64,000 nt of DNA from Verticiella alkaliphila (GCF_018904615.1 NZ_JADCNH010000023.1:1-64000); one strand, 5' to 3'; counted from the stretch's first letter, positions 1 through 9,163 are shown. Program-made: numbers and translations. The notes: a model not told the origin generated them from the letters alone.

Positions 1-33
1 TCGCTGCGGCGCCGTCATCAGCAGAGAAGCGAG

Positions 34-62
34 ATTATGAAGAAGTTTTTGAAGCTTGTCAA
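34..62 (-). promoter_or_regulatory. Near-consensus sigma70 promoter firing leftward
   Basis: Read on the minus strand, TTGACA (57-62) is followed by a 17-base spacer and CATAAT (34-39). The -35 box and the spacing are perfect, and the -10 box has one mismatch. It is the promoter closest to the left edge, so probably the proximal promoter of the operon outside the window. Confidence 0.75.
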
Positions 63-229
63 GCTAGCGTTTTCGCTGACTTAACCGCCCACTTCTTCAC
101 GCTCGATTTGTTCAACGTTCTCGCCAGAGAACCTTCAACGAATCGCTCGCCGCACTCTTCTCAGAGCACTTGGCTCGCCTGCCTGGCCGCGTCACCGCAG
201 TGATCAGCGCCGTAGCAGCGAAGCTCTCA

Positions 230-259
230 ACTATAACACGTTTATTTCATCCGTGTTGC
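230..259 (-). promoter_or_regulatory. Extended -10 promoter firing leftward (weak -35)
   Basis: On the minus strand TATAGT (230-235) is preceded by TGT, an extended -10 element. The best -35 match is GCAACA at 18 bases, which is weak. The surrounding bases resemble the two promoters at 385 and 521, so this looks like a third copy of the same promoter unit. Confidence 0.5.
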
Positions 260-384
260 GAAACCGAAAATTCCTTTTCAGCCCCCCCCTTGCCTCTGCT
301 GCTCACCACCCCATCGCGTTGCCGCGTCCTGCTAGGTGCTTGTCTGGACATCACCGTAGTGATGCGTGATCAGCGAAGCCCTGA

Positions 385-412
385 ACTATAGCACGTTTTT
401 TAGTGCTTGCAA
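385..412 (-). promoter_or_regulatory. Sigma70 promoter with extended -10, firing leftward
   Basis: Minus strand: TTGCAA (407-412), a 16-base spacer and TATAGT (385-390) with TGC directly upstream of the -10 box. It shares an almost identical core with the promoter at 521-548. Confidence 0.65.
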
Positions 413-520
413 CTCGATGCCAGTGATTCGCGAAACTTCCGAAACCCCAACCCGATTTGCCATCAGGCCTGGCAATCCATCCGCTGCGCTTTGCGCTGCG
501 TCTCAACTGCCAAGCCCGCA

Positions 521-548
521 ACTATAGCACGGTTTTTGAATCGTGCAA
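521..548 (-). promoter_or_regulatory. Sigma70 promoter with extended -10, firing leftward
   Basis: Minus strand: TTGCAC (543-548), a 16-base spacer and TATAGT (521-526) preceded by TGC. It is the most distal promoter of the array seen here. Confidence 0.65.
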
Positions 549-673
549 CCGCATTTGCACCCCACCGTTGAAACGACGAGTCTGAGCTCGATATTCCAAC
601 GATGGGCCCCTGCTCCGTCTTTCTCGTTCCCTATATATAGAGATAGAGACATCCCGTCTATATATAGCGCCCG

Positions 674-702
674 CTACCCGCAGGAGCCCCCCCTGCGAGT
701 AG
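674..702 (-). terminator. Hairpin after the alcohol dehydrogenase gene
   Basis: CTACCCGCAGG (674-684) pairs with CCTGCGAGTAG (692-702) over 11 positions with one G-U wobble and a 7-base loop. It lies 28 bases beyond the dehydrogenase stop codon. There is no U-tract, so it may be an imperfect terminator separating this gene from the promoter array. Confidence 0.5.
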
Positions 703-729
703 GAACCTGACGGTCCTCGTGAAATACGT

Positions 730-1779
730 TCACCCCGCCAACGTGGCGTTGTCGATCACGAAGCGATACTTCACGTCGCCACGCAGCATGCGTTCGTAGG
801 CGTCGTTGATCGTATCCGCGCCGATGAGCTCGATGTCGGACACGATGCCGTGCTCGGCGCAGAAGTCCAGCATCTCCTGGGTTTCCGGGATGCCGCCGAT
901 CATGGACCCGGCGATGGAGCGGCGCTTCATGATCAGGTTAAAGACATTGGGCGACGGGTGCGGTGTCGCCGGCGCGCCGACGAGGGCCATGGTGCCGTCG
1001 CGCTTGAGCAGCGTGAGCAAGGCGTCCAGGTCATGCGGCGCGGCCACCGTGTTCAGGATGAAGTCGAAGCTTTTGGCATGCGCGGTCATCTCGTCAGCAT
1101 GGCGCGAGACGACAACCTCGTCGGCACCGAGCTCGAGCGCAGCAGCGCGCTTGGATTCCGACGTGGTGAAAGCCACCACGTGCGCGCCCATGGCATGCGC
1201 GAGCTTGATACCCATGTGCCCCAGGCCGCCGATCCCCACCACCCCCACCTTCTTGCCCGGGCCGGCCTGCCAGTGACGCAGGGGCGAAAAGGTGGTGATG
1301 CCCGCACAGAGCAACGGCGCGACGGCAGCGAGCTGCGATTCAGGGTGGCGGATGCGCAGCACATAGCGCTCGTGCACGACAATCTTCTGCGAGTAGCCGC
1401 CGAGCGTCCAGCCGGGCTCGTCCTGCGTGGGGCCGTTGTACGTGCCCACCATGCCGTCGCAGTAGTTCTCCAGGCCAGCAGCGCACTCGTCGCAGTGCTT
1501 GCAGCTGTCGACGATGCAGCCGACGCCCACGAGATCGCCCGCCTTGAAGCCCTGGACGTGGGCGCCAACGGCCGTCACCCGACCCACGATCTCGTGGCCT
1601 GGCACGCAGGGAAACTGAGTGCCCTCCCACTCGGCGCGCACCTGGTGCAGATCCGAGTGGCAGATGCCGCAATAGGCGATGTCGATCTGCACGTCGTGCG
1701 CGCCCGGCGCGCGGCGGGTGATCTGCAGGGGCGCAAGCGGCTGATCGCTCGCATGCGCACCGTAAGCATGAACTTGCAT
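730..1779 (-). CDS. Zinc-dependent NAD(P) alcohol dehydrogenase
   Basis: 349-residue medium-chain dehydrogenase that should oxidise alcohols or reduce aldehydes in the cytoplasm. Catalytic zinc ligands are visible as Cys40 (in GICHSD), His62 (in GHE) and Cys158. The structural zinc site is Cys93/96/99/107. The Rossmann motif GIGGLGHMG lies near residues 182-190. The overall pattern fits the YahK/cinnamyl-alcohol dehydrogenase branch, but the substrate is not deducible. The ATG at 1779 is chosen because AGGAG precedes it; an upstream in-frame start would add 23 atypical residues. It is divergent from an AraC-family gene that is its likely regulator. Confidence 0.92.
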   Translation of the reverse strand: MQVHAYGAHASDQPLAPLQITRRAPGAHDVQIDIAYCGICHSDLHQVRAEWEGTQFPCVPGHEIVGRVTAVGAHVQGFKAGDLVGVGCIVDSCKHCDECAAGLENYCDGMVGTYNGPTQDEPGWTLGGYSQKIVVHERYVLRIRHPESQLAAVAPLLCAGITTFSPLRHWQAGPGKKVGVVGIGGLGHMGIKLAHAMGAHVVAFTTSESKRAAALELGADEVVVSRHADEMTAHAKSFDFILNTVAAPHDLDALLTLLKRDGTMALVGAPATPHPSPNVFNLIMKRRSIAGSMIGGIPETQEMLDFCAEHGIVSDIELIGADTINDAYERMLRGDVKYRFVIDNATLAG

Positions 1780-1960
1780 CTGAGACTCCTGAAAGGGTGA
1801 TGATCCACGAGCATTCTGCGGCCTCGCGTCAGCGGATCGATAGCGCAATCCGCTGGCATGCTTGCCTGATCCTCTGAGACCCGGCGCGAAGGCATGGCGT
1901 CAGGACTGCGCGTCGGGGTAGAGTCTGCGTCAGACCCCTTCCCTTCCCTATCCTGACGCT

Positions 1961-2887
1961 TTGATCACCGCTCAGACGACGTTGCGACCCGCCCTCGCGA
2001 GCGCCATCCTGGCCCACGCCCCTGCCGTTGGGGACTATCCGACGCCGGTGCCCGGACTCACGCTGTTCCGGCGCGATATGCCGACCCCACCCGCCGACTG
2101 CTGGGTGGAGCCGAGCGTGATTCTCGTGGCGCAGGGCGCCAAGCGCATGTGGGTGGGAGGCGACGCCTATCCTTACGATACCTCGCGCTTCTTGCTGACG
2201 TCACTGGACGTGCCTGCCACCGGCGAAGTGACGGTCGCCAGCGCGCAAGCGCCCTGCCTCGGGCTCGCCCTGAAGCTGGACTTGCGCATGGTGGCCGAGC
2301 TCTTCGCGCAGGGCGGCCTCACGCAGGAACGCGCGCGCCCTGGCGGCAAAAGCATCGGGATTGGGGAAGCCACGGCTACCCTGCTCTCGCCCTTCGGCCG
2401 TCTGCTCGCGCTGCTGGAGGAGCCTGACGCCATTCCCGTGCTCGCCCCGCTCATCCAGCGCGAGATCCATTACCGTCTACTGTGCAGCGATCAGGCGGCG
2501 CGCTTGCGTCAGATTGCGGCCATCGACGGACAGGGGTATCGCATCGCCAAGGCCATCGATTGGCTCAAAGCGCACTACGCCTCCCCATTGCGCATCGACG
2601 CCCTGGCGGGCCGTGTGCAGATGAGCACGCCGACCTTTCACCACCATTTTCGTCAGCTCACGGCGATGAGCCCGCTGCAGTATCAGAAGTGGCTGCGCCT
2701 GAACGAAGCCAAGCGCCTGATGCTCAATGAGCATGCAGACGTGGCCAGCGCGGCGTTCAAGGTTGGCTATGAGAGCCCCTCGCAGTTCAGCCGCGAGTAC
2801 AGCCGGCTCTTCGGCGCGTCGCCCACGCGCGATATCGCGCAACTGCGTCAGCACCGGGGTGCCGACAAGCCCGCCGCCACGGCCTGA
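1961..2887 (+). CDS. AraC-family transcriptional regulator
   Basis: About 308 residues. The N-terminal part fits the AraC_N sensor family (motif PSVILVAQGAKRMW near residues 50-63). The C-terminal part is a double helix-turn-helix DNA-binding domain (RVQMSTPTFHHHFRQ; VGYESPSQFSREYSRLFG). It is divergent from the alcohol dehydrogenase gene, the usual arrangement for an activator and its target. The start is uncertain: the assigned start is TTG without a good ribosome-binding site, and another in-frame TTG lies 21 bases downstream. Confidence 0.88.
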   Translation: MITAQTTLRPALASAILAHAPAVGDYPTPVPGLTLFRRDMPTPPADCWVEPSVILVAQGAKRMWVGGDAYPYDTSRFLLTSLDVPATGEVTVASAQAPCLGLALKLDLRMVAELFAQGGLTQERARPGGKSIGIGEATATLLSPFGRLLALLEEPDAIPVLAPLIQREIHYRLLCSDQAARLRQIAAIDGQGYRIAKAIDWLKAHYASPLRIDALAGRVQMSTPTFHHHFRQLTAMSPLQYQKWLRLNEAKRLMLNEHADVASAAFKVGYESPSQFSREYSRLFGASPTRDIAQLRQHRGADKPAATA

Positions 2888-2966
2888 AGCCCCATCGGCA
2901 GACGCGTGGCACACGATTGGCCACCGCGCGAGAATGTACAAGCCAGCCTCGCGGCAACGCACGACG

Positions 2967-3881
2967 ATGCCTGCCCCACGGCTTTTCCGGAGCCCTCGCG
3001 TGACCGCCCTCTGCTATATCCTGACTGTTCTCATCTGGGGCACCACCTGGATTGCCATCAAAGGGCAACTGGGCTCGGTACCGCTGGAGGCGTCCATCGT
3101 CTATCGCTTTGCGCTCGCGGGGGCGCTGATGTGGCTCATCCTTGCCGTGAGCGGGCGCGTGCGCGTCATCCCATGGCGCCATCAGCCCTTCGTGCTTCTG
3201 CAGGCAGTGTGCCTCTTTTCCTGCAACTTCCTGCTGATCTACGCGGCAAGCCACTACGTGGCGAGCGGCATCGTGTCCGTGGTCTTCTCGGCGGCCACGG
3301 TCTTCAACATTGCCAACGGTTTCGTCTTCCTGCGCCGACGCCCGGCTACTCGCGTGTCGGCAGGCGCCTGCCTGGGCGTGCTCGGCATCATCGGGCTCTT
3401 CTGGGACACCGTGACCGGCGCACGGCTGGATCACGCTACGGCACTCGGCCTGGGCCTTGCGCTCGGCGGCACCTGGTTCTTCTCCCTCGGCAACCTCGTC
3501 TCGGCGCGCAATACGGCGCAGGGGCTGTCGATCCTGTCCGTCAACGCCCACGCCATGTTGTATGGCGCTTTGCTCGTGGCCGTGTTCGCGTTCGTGCGTG
3601 GCGTCCCGTTCGCTTTCGACACATCGCCGCCGTACGTGGCCTCTCTGCTGTATCTCGCCATCCCCGGCACCGTGGTGGGCTTCAGCACCTATCTCACGGT
3701 CGTGCACCGCCTGGGCGCGGAGCGCGCCGCCTACATGACGGTGCTATTCCCGGTGGTGGCGCTCAGCATCTCGTTCTTCGTGGAGGGCTACCGGCTGACG
3801 CTGCCCGCCGCCGTGGGCCTTGGCGGCATTCTGCTGGGCAACGTCCTGGTGCTGGCTCGCCGCCCATGTGGGAAGGCCTGA
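2967..3881 (+). CDS. EamA/DMT-family transporter
   Basis: About 304 residues with ten predicted hydrophobic helices in two homologous halves, the layout of the drug/metabolite exporter superfamily. The first helix carries the typical ALCYILTVLIWGTTWIAIK-type start (near residues 14-32). It is likely an inner-membrane metabolite exporter; the substrate is unknown. The ATG at 2967 has no strong ribosome-binding site, and a GTG at 3000 just before the first helix is an alternative. It follows the AraC gene by 79 bases on the same strand and meets a TauE/SafE gene tail to tail. Confidence 0.87.
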   Translation: MPAPRLFRSPRVTALCYILTVLIWGTTWIAIKGQLGSVPLEASIVYRFALAGALMWLILAVSGRVRVIPWRHQPFVLLQAVCLFSCNFLLIYAASHYVASGIVSVVFSAATVFNIANGFVFLRRRPATRVSAGACLGVLGIIGLFWDTVTGARLDHATALGLGLALGGTWFFSLGNLVSARNTAQGLSILSVNAHAMLYGALLVAVFAFVRGVPFAFDTSPPYVASLLYLAIPGTVVGFSTYLTVVHRLGAERAAYMTVLFPVVALSISFFVEGYRLTLPAAVGLGGILLGNVLVLARRPCGKA

Positions 3882-3882
3882 A

Positions 3883-4638
3883 TCAGGCGAACAGCACGCG
3901 AGCCGCGCCAACCATCATCGTGACGCCCGTGGTCACCAGGAGGCTGCACACCAGCCATTTCATGATGCGCGGCGACACTGGCGGGGCGTGCCGTGCAGCG
4001 ACGAACGTCATCAAGGCAACGACCGGAATGGCAAGGGCAGACAACGTCAGTGACAGCGTGCTGAACCCCGTGGTGGGGATGACGATGGTCAGACGCAGCA
4101 AGGCACCGGCGCCAAAGATGAACACCAGCGACTCGCGCATGCGCTCGAGCGGCCACGGCTGACGGTAGACGTGATAGACAAGCGGCGGACCGGCGGCGGA
4201 GAAAAGCCCGCCCATCAGCCCAGAGACGAGGCCGACGCAGTAGAACGATGCGCGCGACGAGACCGTCTGCAGCGGCCTGGCTTGCTTCCAGAGCATCCAG
4301 GCGCACAACACGACGCTCAAGCCCAAGAGAAGCCGCAGCCCTTCATAGGCGTTGCCCATGATCCACGCGAGCGAGGCCACGCCCAGGATCGTACCCACGA
4401 CGTTGGTGGACAGCGCCGGCCACATGAGCCGGTCCAGGCGTAGCGCGCGCCTGGCGCGCAGGAAGAGGAAGGCGTTGACCAGAGCGATGACCGACACGAC
4501 GTTGACCACGTCGGGCAGCGGGAACACGTTGGTGGCGCCCACCAGGCCGAGCAGGACCAACGCCAGAGCAAAGCCGGTGAGGTTCTGGATGTAGACCGCG
4601 AGCGCGACGAAAAGCAGGAACAGAATGGTGCTGAGCAT
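3883..4638 (-). CDS. TauE/SafE-family sulfite/anion exporter
   Basis: 251-residue integral membrane protein with about eight hydrophobic helices. The two half-repeats each hold a small-residue-rich motif (GFALALVLLGLVGATN; GLVSGLMGGLFSAAGPP), typical of the TSUP family that moves sulfite, sulfonates or other organic anions. The ATG at 4638 begins directly at the first membrane helix; a longer in-frame start would add 35 unlikely residues. The stop is one base from the stop of the opposing EamA gene. The substrate cannot be told from sequence. Confidence 0.87.
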   Translation of the reverse strand: MLSTILFLLFVALAVYIQNLTGFALALVLLGLVGATNVFPLPDVVNVVSVIALVNAFLFLRARRALRLDRLMWPALSTNVVGTILGVASLAWIMGNAYEGLRLLLGLSVVLCAWMLWKQARPLQTVSSRASFYCVGLVSGLMGGLFSAAGPPLVYHVYRQPWPLERMRESLVFIFGAGALLRLTIVIPTTGFSTLSLTLSALAIPVVALMTFVAARHAPPVSPRIMKWLVCSLLVTTGVTMMVGAARVLFA

Positions 4639-4817
4639 GACGCCCGTGGAGCCCTGGATCGACAGCCGGCACGATGCCGGCAAAGGGGCAACGCTAACAC
4701 TTAGACGGGCGAAGTGCGAATGCCAACGGACCAGATCGGTCACACGTGCTCGAGAGCACCGGGCCGCACCCGTGATGACGATGCGGTGTCAGGGCCAACG
4801 GAGACCTCGCGTGCGAC

Positions 4818-7298
4818 TTACTGCGGCAAGGCGAACACCATCAGCCGATCGCCCACCTCGGTCTCCAGCCGCGCATGGCCACCGGCGGCCACGGCCACGT
4901 ATTGGCGACCCTCGTGCTCGTACGTCATCGGCCCCGACTGTGCTGCATAGGGCAGGCGGTGTTCCCAGAGGAGTTCGCCCGTATGAGTATCGAAGGCACG
5001 CAGGAAGTTGTCCTGCGCCGCAGCGATGAAGGTGAGACCGCTGCGGGTGGACACCGGACCGCCGATGTTGGGCGTACCGATGGTGAGCTTGACGCGCGTC
5101 GGGATGCCGAGCGGACCGATGTCATAGCCCGTGCCCAGGGGCTGGCTCCAAAGCAAGTCGCCCGTGCGCAGATCCGTGGCGGCCAGATAGCCCCAGGGCG
5201 GCGAGATGCAGGGCACGCCCAGGGGCGAGAGCCACATCGGGCGGTCCACGCCGAACGGCGCGCCGGCTTGCGGGGCGATCTCCTGATCCGGCCGCTTGCC
5301 GCCGTCACCAATGGCCTGGTCCTGCACCTCGCTGCGCGGATAGAGCTGCACGCGATTGGGCAGACGGCTGTGGTTGGTGACCAGGATCTGCTGCTCGGGA
5401 TTGACGGACAGCCCACCCCAGTTCAGGCCGCCGATCGTGCCGGGAAAGAGCAGCATGCCAAGGCCTTGGTCGGTAGGCGGCGTATACATGCCCTCATACC
5501 GCATGCGATGGAACTGCACGCGGCACATCAGGGCATCGACCGGCGTCAAGCCGAACGCATGGCGTGCGTCGATGCGCTCGGGATCTGCCCCAGGCGCACC
5601 GGCAAAGTTCGGGTAGAACACGGACTGGGGCTGCGTGGGCGCGGTCCAGTCGCCCTCTACCGCCCCTTGCGGCGCTGCGCGACGTTCGATGGGACGCAGC
5701 GGCTCTCCGGTAGCCGCATCCAGCACGAAGATCGAACCGGTCTTGGTGCCCACCAGCACCACGCGCCGCATCGCGCCATCAATGTCCATGTCCATCACCA
5801 CCGGCTGGGCGCCCAGATCGTAATCCCACAGGTCGTGATCGACGGTGCGAAAGTGCCAGCGCCGTTCGCCGGTCTCGGCATCTACGGCGATGACGGCATC
5901 GGTGTACTCGTCGTCCTCCGGGGTGCGATGCCCTCCGAAGTGATCGTTGGCTGCGTTGCCTGTCGGCAGATAGACCAAGCCCAGTGACTCGTCAGCGGAG
6001 ATCACCGCCCACACGTTCGGCGTGCCTTGCGGCCAGACCTCGCCGGCAGCAAGCGGCGTCTGCGGTGACTCGACCCGGCGGGCATCCCAGGCCCAGGCGA
6101 AATCGCCCGTGCGCACGTCATAAGCGCGCACCACGCCGGAGGGCGCATCCTGGCGCTGGTTGTCGCTGACCTGCTGGCCCACGACGACCCGGTCGCCCAC
6201 GACGGTGGGGCCGGATGTCGTGGAAGACAGGCCGACGGCCTGATTGGCCATGCCCTCGGCGAGATCCACCGTACCGTTCTCGCCAAAGCCCGTGCAGGCC
6301 TGGCCCGTCTCGGCATCGAGCGCGATGAGGCGGCTATCCTGCGTGGCGAGCAGGATGCGGCGCGGGCACTCGGCGGCAGGCGCGGTGATGTCTTCGTAAT
6401 AGGCCACGGCGCGGCAGGCCACGCTGAACAAGGGCTCCATAGCCTCGGCGCTGACCTGCGGATCGAAATGCCAGCGCCGCTCGCCCGTGCCGGCATCCAG
6501 GGCGAACACCTGATTGCTGTTGGCGCACACGTAAAGCGTGTCGTCGATCTTGACCGGCGTGTTCTGGAAGGCATAGAAGACGCGATCATTGGCCGGCAGG
6601 TCACCCGTCGCGAAAGACCACGCCACCGCCAACTGGCTGACGTTGTCGCGCGTGATCTGCGCGGCCGGCGAGAATCGCTGACCGAGATTGGAGCCGCCGT
6701 AGGCTGTCCACTCGCCTGCGTCGCGCTGCCAGGCGGCGCGGCCTGCGCCAGCGGGCGCGCCTGGCTGCGGCAAAGGCGTTGCTGGCGACGACGCAGTGCG
6801 CACGCGCGGCTCCTGATGCTGCGCGCCGATGACGATACCCGCGGCCAGCGTCATGACGGGGGCCAGCACTGCGGACCACAGCACGCGCGCACTCGAAGCG
6901 GATGAGTCCGGCACGTGTCGGGCGCGCACCGTCGCGGCGATGGTCACGAAGATCAGGAGCCCGAGCAACAGGCCCACCCGGCCGGCGAGATCAAAGCCCC
7001 ACGACGGCATCCAGCCTTTGCCATCGATTTCCCAGATCGACCACAGCACGGTGATGAAGACCACGCCAGACAGGATCGCGATGCCGCGCGGTTCGCGTCC
7101 ACGCATCAGGGCCACACTCGCTGCGAGTGTGCCTACGCCAGCCAGTGTGTAATACCAGGACCCGCCCAGGCTGATGAGCCACAGGCCCATGCCGGTCAGC
7201 ACGAGCCCGAGAACGAGGCCGATACCGGCACCGAACACCAAGGCCCCACGGGCGATACGATCAGACAGGGGGTGGCGTTCGGGGCTCGTCACGGGCAT
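4818..7298 (-). CDS. Membrane-bound PQQ-dependent dehydrogenase (glucose/quinate/shikimate family)
   Basis: About 826 residues. The first ~150 residues form five hydrophobic helices that anchor the enzyme and, in this family, bind ubiquinone. The remainder is a periplasmic eight-bladed propeller starting with the conserved GEWTAYGGSNLGQRFSP region. It should oxidise a sugar or cyclic polyol in the periplasm and pass electrons to the quinone pool. The length matches E. coli Gcd (796) and QuiA-type enzymes (about 810); the choice between glucose and quinate cannot be made by eye. No PQQ synthesis genes occur in the window. The ATG at 7298 is preferred over a TTG 18 bases upstream. Confidence 0.93.
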   Translation of the reverse strand: MPVTSPERHPLSDRIARGALVFGAGIGLVLGLVLTGMGLWLISLGGSWYYTLAGVGTLAASVALMRGREPRGIAILSGVVFITVLWSIWEIDGKGWMPSWGFDLAGRVGLLLGLLIFVTIAATVRARHVPDSSASSARVLWSAVLAPVMTLAAGIVIGAQHQEPRVRTASSPATPLPQPGAPAGAGRAAWQRDAGEWTAYGGSNLGQRFSPAAQITRDNVSQLAVAWSFATGDLPANDRVFYAFQNTPVKIDDTLYVCANSNQVFALDAGTGERRWHFDPQVSAEAMEPLFSVACRAVAYYEDITAPAAECPRRILLATQDSRLIALDAETGQACTGFGENGTVDLAEGMANQAVGLSSTTSGPTVVGDRVVVGQQVSDNQRQDAPSGVVRAYDVRTGDFAWAWDARRVESPQTPLAAGEVWPQGTPNVWAVISADESLGLVYLPTGNAANDHFGGHRTPEDDEYTDAVIAVDAETGERRWHFRTVDHDLWDYDLGAQPVVMDMDIDGAMRRVVLVGTKTGSIFVLDAATGEPLRPIERRAAPQGAVEGDWTAPTQPQSVFYPNFAGAPGADPERIDARHAFGLTPVDALMCRVQFHRMRYEGMYTPPTDQGLGMLLFPGTIGGLNWGGLSVNPEQQILVTNHSRLPNRVQLYPRSEVQDQAIGDGGKRPDQEIAPQAGAPFGVDRPMWLSPLGVPCISPPWGYLAATDLRTGDLLWSQPLGTGYDIGPLGIPTRVKLTIGTPNIGGPVSTRSGLTFIAAAQDNFLRAFDTHTGELLWEHRLPYAAQSGPMTYEHEGRQYVAVAAGGHARLETEVGDRLMVFALPQ

Positions 7299-7406
7299 CG
7301 GTGGCGGTCTCGGCAAAGGTCAGCGGAGCCGGCCGAGCAGCACGTACCATGCCCCGGTCCTGGGCACGCCTTCCCATGCCGGCGTCCTGAATTCGAGACG
7401 GGCAGA

Positions 7407-8318
7407 TCACGATGGACGGGGGTTCACGCGCCCGGGATCCGCCAGGCGCTCGCCCAGCCACTGGACGAAGACGCGAACGCGCGCCGACAACTGCCGGCTC
7501 TGCGGATACACCACCGACACGGGCAACGGCGGTGGCGGATACCGTGACAGGAGCACCTGCAGCCGGCCTTCGGCGATATCCTGCGCGATCCGGTAGCGCG
7601 GCACTTGCACGATGCCCAGGCCGGCAAGCGCAGCCCCGGTGTACAAATCCGCCCCGGTGACGCTGACGCGGGCCGGCAGGTGATGTTCGACCACGCGCTT
7701 GCCGACGCGAAACTCCAGCGGCAAGGGCCTTCCGGAAGCGCTCGACACGTAATCCACGGCGGCATGCTGCGCGAGATCCGTCATCCGCGTCGGGATGCCA
7801 TGCCGCGCGAGATAGGCGGGGCTCGCGACGGTGACTTGTTCAAGCGAAGCTACCTGCCGGGCAATCAATGACGAGTCCTTCAAGGTGCCGGCGCGCAGCA
7901 CGCAATCTACGCCTTCGCGCACGAGATCGACGAGTCGATCGTCTTCGCCGACGTGCAACGTGATGTCTGGGTAGGCTGCGAGAAACTGATCGAGCACGGG
8001 CATGACGAAGAACCGCGCGAGCGTGCCCTGCAGGTTCACGCGAAGCGTCCCCTTGGGCGGGGCATCCCGAAATGCACCGTCGGCCTCCTCGAGATCGGCC
8101 AGCAAACGCACGCAGCGCTGATAGTAGGCGTCGCCGTCCGGCGTGGGGCGCACCTGGCGCGTCGTGCGTTCGAGCAGACGCACGCCCAGACGGGCTTCCA
8201 GTCGCTGAATGCAGTGGGTCACGGTCGTGCGCGGCATCTGCAGATCGCTCGCAGCCAACGAGAAGCTGCGCCTGTCGGCGATGCGTACGAATACCTGCAT
8301 TTCCTGGAAGCGGTCCAT
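7407..8318 (-). CDS. LysR-family transcriptional regulator
   Basis: 303 residues: an N-terminal winged helix-turn-helix (MDRFQEMQVFVRIADRRSFS, then PRTTVTHCIQRLEARLGVRL) and a C-terminal LysR substrate-binding domain. It belongs to the large branch with the ERTTRQVRPTPDG linker, common next to oxidoreductase genes. The ATG at 8318 starts at the canonical LysR N-terminus. It is divergent from an SDR gene with 105 bases between the starts, so it probably controls that SDR and itself. Confidence 0.92.
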   Translation of the reverse strand: MDRFQEMQVFVRIADRRSFSLAASDLQMPRTTVTHCIQRLEARLGVRLLERTTRQVRPTPDGDAYYQRCVRLLADLEEADGAFRDAPPKGTLRVNLQGTLARFFVMPVLDQFLAAYPDITLHVGEDDRLVDLVREGVDCVLRAGTLKDSSLIARQVASLEQVTVASPAYLARHGIPTRMTDLAQHAAVDYVSSASGRPLPLEFRVGKRVVEHHLPARVSVTGADLYTGAALAGLGIVQVPRYRIAQDIAEGRLQVLLSRYPPPPLPVSVVYPQSRQLSARVRVFVQWLGERLADPGRVNPRPS

Positions 8319-8344
8319 GCGGGATTGTTGGTGAAAATGGAATT

Positions 8345-8359
8345 CTGATGGCGAATCAG
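8345..8359. promoter_or_regulatory. Possible LysR operator half-palindrome
   Basis: CTGAT (8345-8349) and ATCAG (8355-8359) form a small dyad inside the LysR/SDR divergent promoter. The position fits a regulator site, but dyads this short are common by chance. Confidence 0.25.
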
Positions 8360-8423
8360 CGGGGATTATCTTCGCTGGCAGAACCGACACAATACCGGCA
8401 CTGACCCATTTGAGGAAACTGTC

Positions 8424-9161
8424 ATGTCCCTGCCTCTTCGCGTTGCCCTCGTCACCGGCGCCTCGCGCGGCATCGGCGCCGCCATCGCCCGCCAGCTCGC
8501 TCAGGACGGCCATGCCGTGGCGATCAACTACGCCGCGCGGGCTACCGATGCCGACGCGCTGGTGCGCGAGATCACGCACGCCGGTGGCCGAGCCATCGCC
8601 GTGAAGGCCGACGTGGCCGATCCGCAAGCGGTCAAGGCATTGTTCGATGCGGTCGAATCGCAACTGGGTCGCATCGATGTGCTCGTCAACAACGCCGGTG
8701 TGCTCAAGACCACGCCGATCGCCGAGACCTCCGACGCGCTGTATGCGCGGCAGTTCTCGATCAATACCCAGGGAGTCTTTCACACCTTGCGCGAGGCCGC
8801 CTCGCGACTGAACGACGGCGGGCGGATCATCAATCTGTCGAGTAGCGCGCTGGCCCTGAACCTGCCGGGCTACGCCATCTACAACGCCACCAAGGCGGCG
8901 GTCGAGGCGTTCACGCGCGTCTTCGCCAAGGAACTGCGCGGACGCCAGATCACGGTGAACGCCGTGGCGCCGGGCCCGGTTGAGACCGAGCTCTTCGTGC
9001 AGGACAAGACACCGGCACAGATCGAGCACTTCAGCAAGCTGGCGCCGCTGGAGCGGCTCGGCCAGCCGCAGGATATCGCGGGCGTCGTGAGCTTTCTCGC
9101 CGGCCCGCAGGGCGGCTGGGTCAACGGCCAGATCCTGCGGGCGAACGGCGGGGTGGCATAG
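8424..9161 (+). CDS. SDR-family oxidoreductase (FabG-like)
   Basis: 245-residue classical short-chain dehydrogenase. The cofactor motif TGASRGIG is at residues 11-18, NNAG at 89-92, the catalytic serine near 139-140 and YxxxK at Tyr153/Lys157. It likely reduces a ketone or oxidises an alcohol with NADP(H); Asn35-Tyr36 after the second strand does not settle cofactor choice. The ATG is preceded by GAGG at good spacing. Divergent from, and probably controlled by, the LysR gene. Confidence 0.92.
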   Translation: MSLPLRVALVTGASRGIGAAIARQLAQDGHAVAINYAARATDADALVREITHAGGRAIAVKADVADPQAVKALFDAVESQLGRIDVLVNNAGVLKTTPIAETSDALYARQFSINTQGVFHTLREAASRLNDGGRIINLSSSALALNLPGYAIYNATKAAVEAFTRVFAKELRGRQITVNAVAPGPVETELFVQDKTPAQIEHFSKLAPLERLGQPQDIAGVVSFLAGPQGGWVNGQILRANGGVA

Positions 9162-9163
9162 GG

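Larger units (their letters stand above)
1..729 (-). other. Non-coding leader/promoter region of a stable-RNA-type operon lying left of the window
   Basis: No credible gene is present. The stretch carries four minus-strand sigma70-like promoters (listed separately) separated by related spacer sequence, for example a shared block reading AGCGAAGCYCT just before each of two -10 boxes. All fire toward position 1. Tandem strong promoters with extended -10 boxes and no downstream start codon are typical of rRNA operons in Betaproteobacteria. The transcribed RNA is outside the window, so rRNA is an inference; a tRNA or tuf-type operon is possible. Between 630 and 667 the self-complementary decamer CTATATATAG occurs twice. 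Confidence 0.55.

Noticed and set aside
170-391. Short open frame in the promoter array
   Set aside because: No ribosome-binding site, low-complexity composition, overlaps promoter units.
630-667. Two CTATATATAG decamers as a possible protein site
   Set aside because: The decamer is self-complementary and lies in an AT-rich patch near the promoter array; nothing identifies a binding protein.
7407-9029. Minus-strand frame continuing upstream of the LysR start
   Set aside because: The upstream part lies opposite the SDR gene, with no domain; the LysR N-terminus is at 8318.
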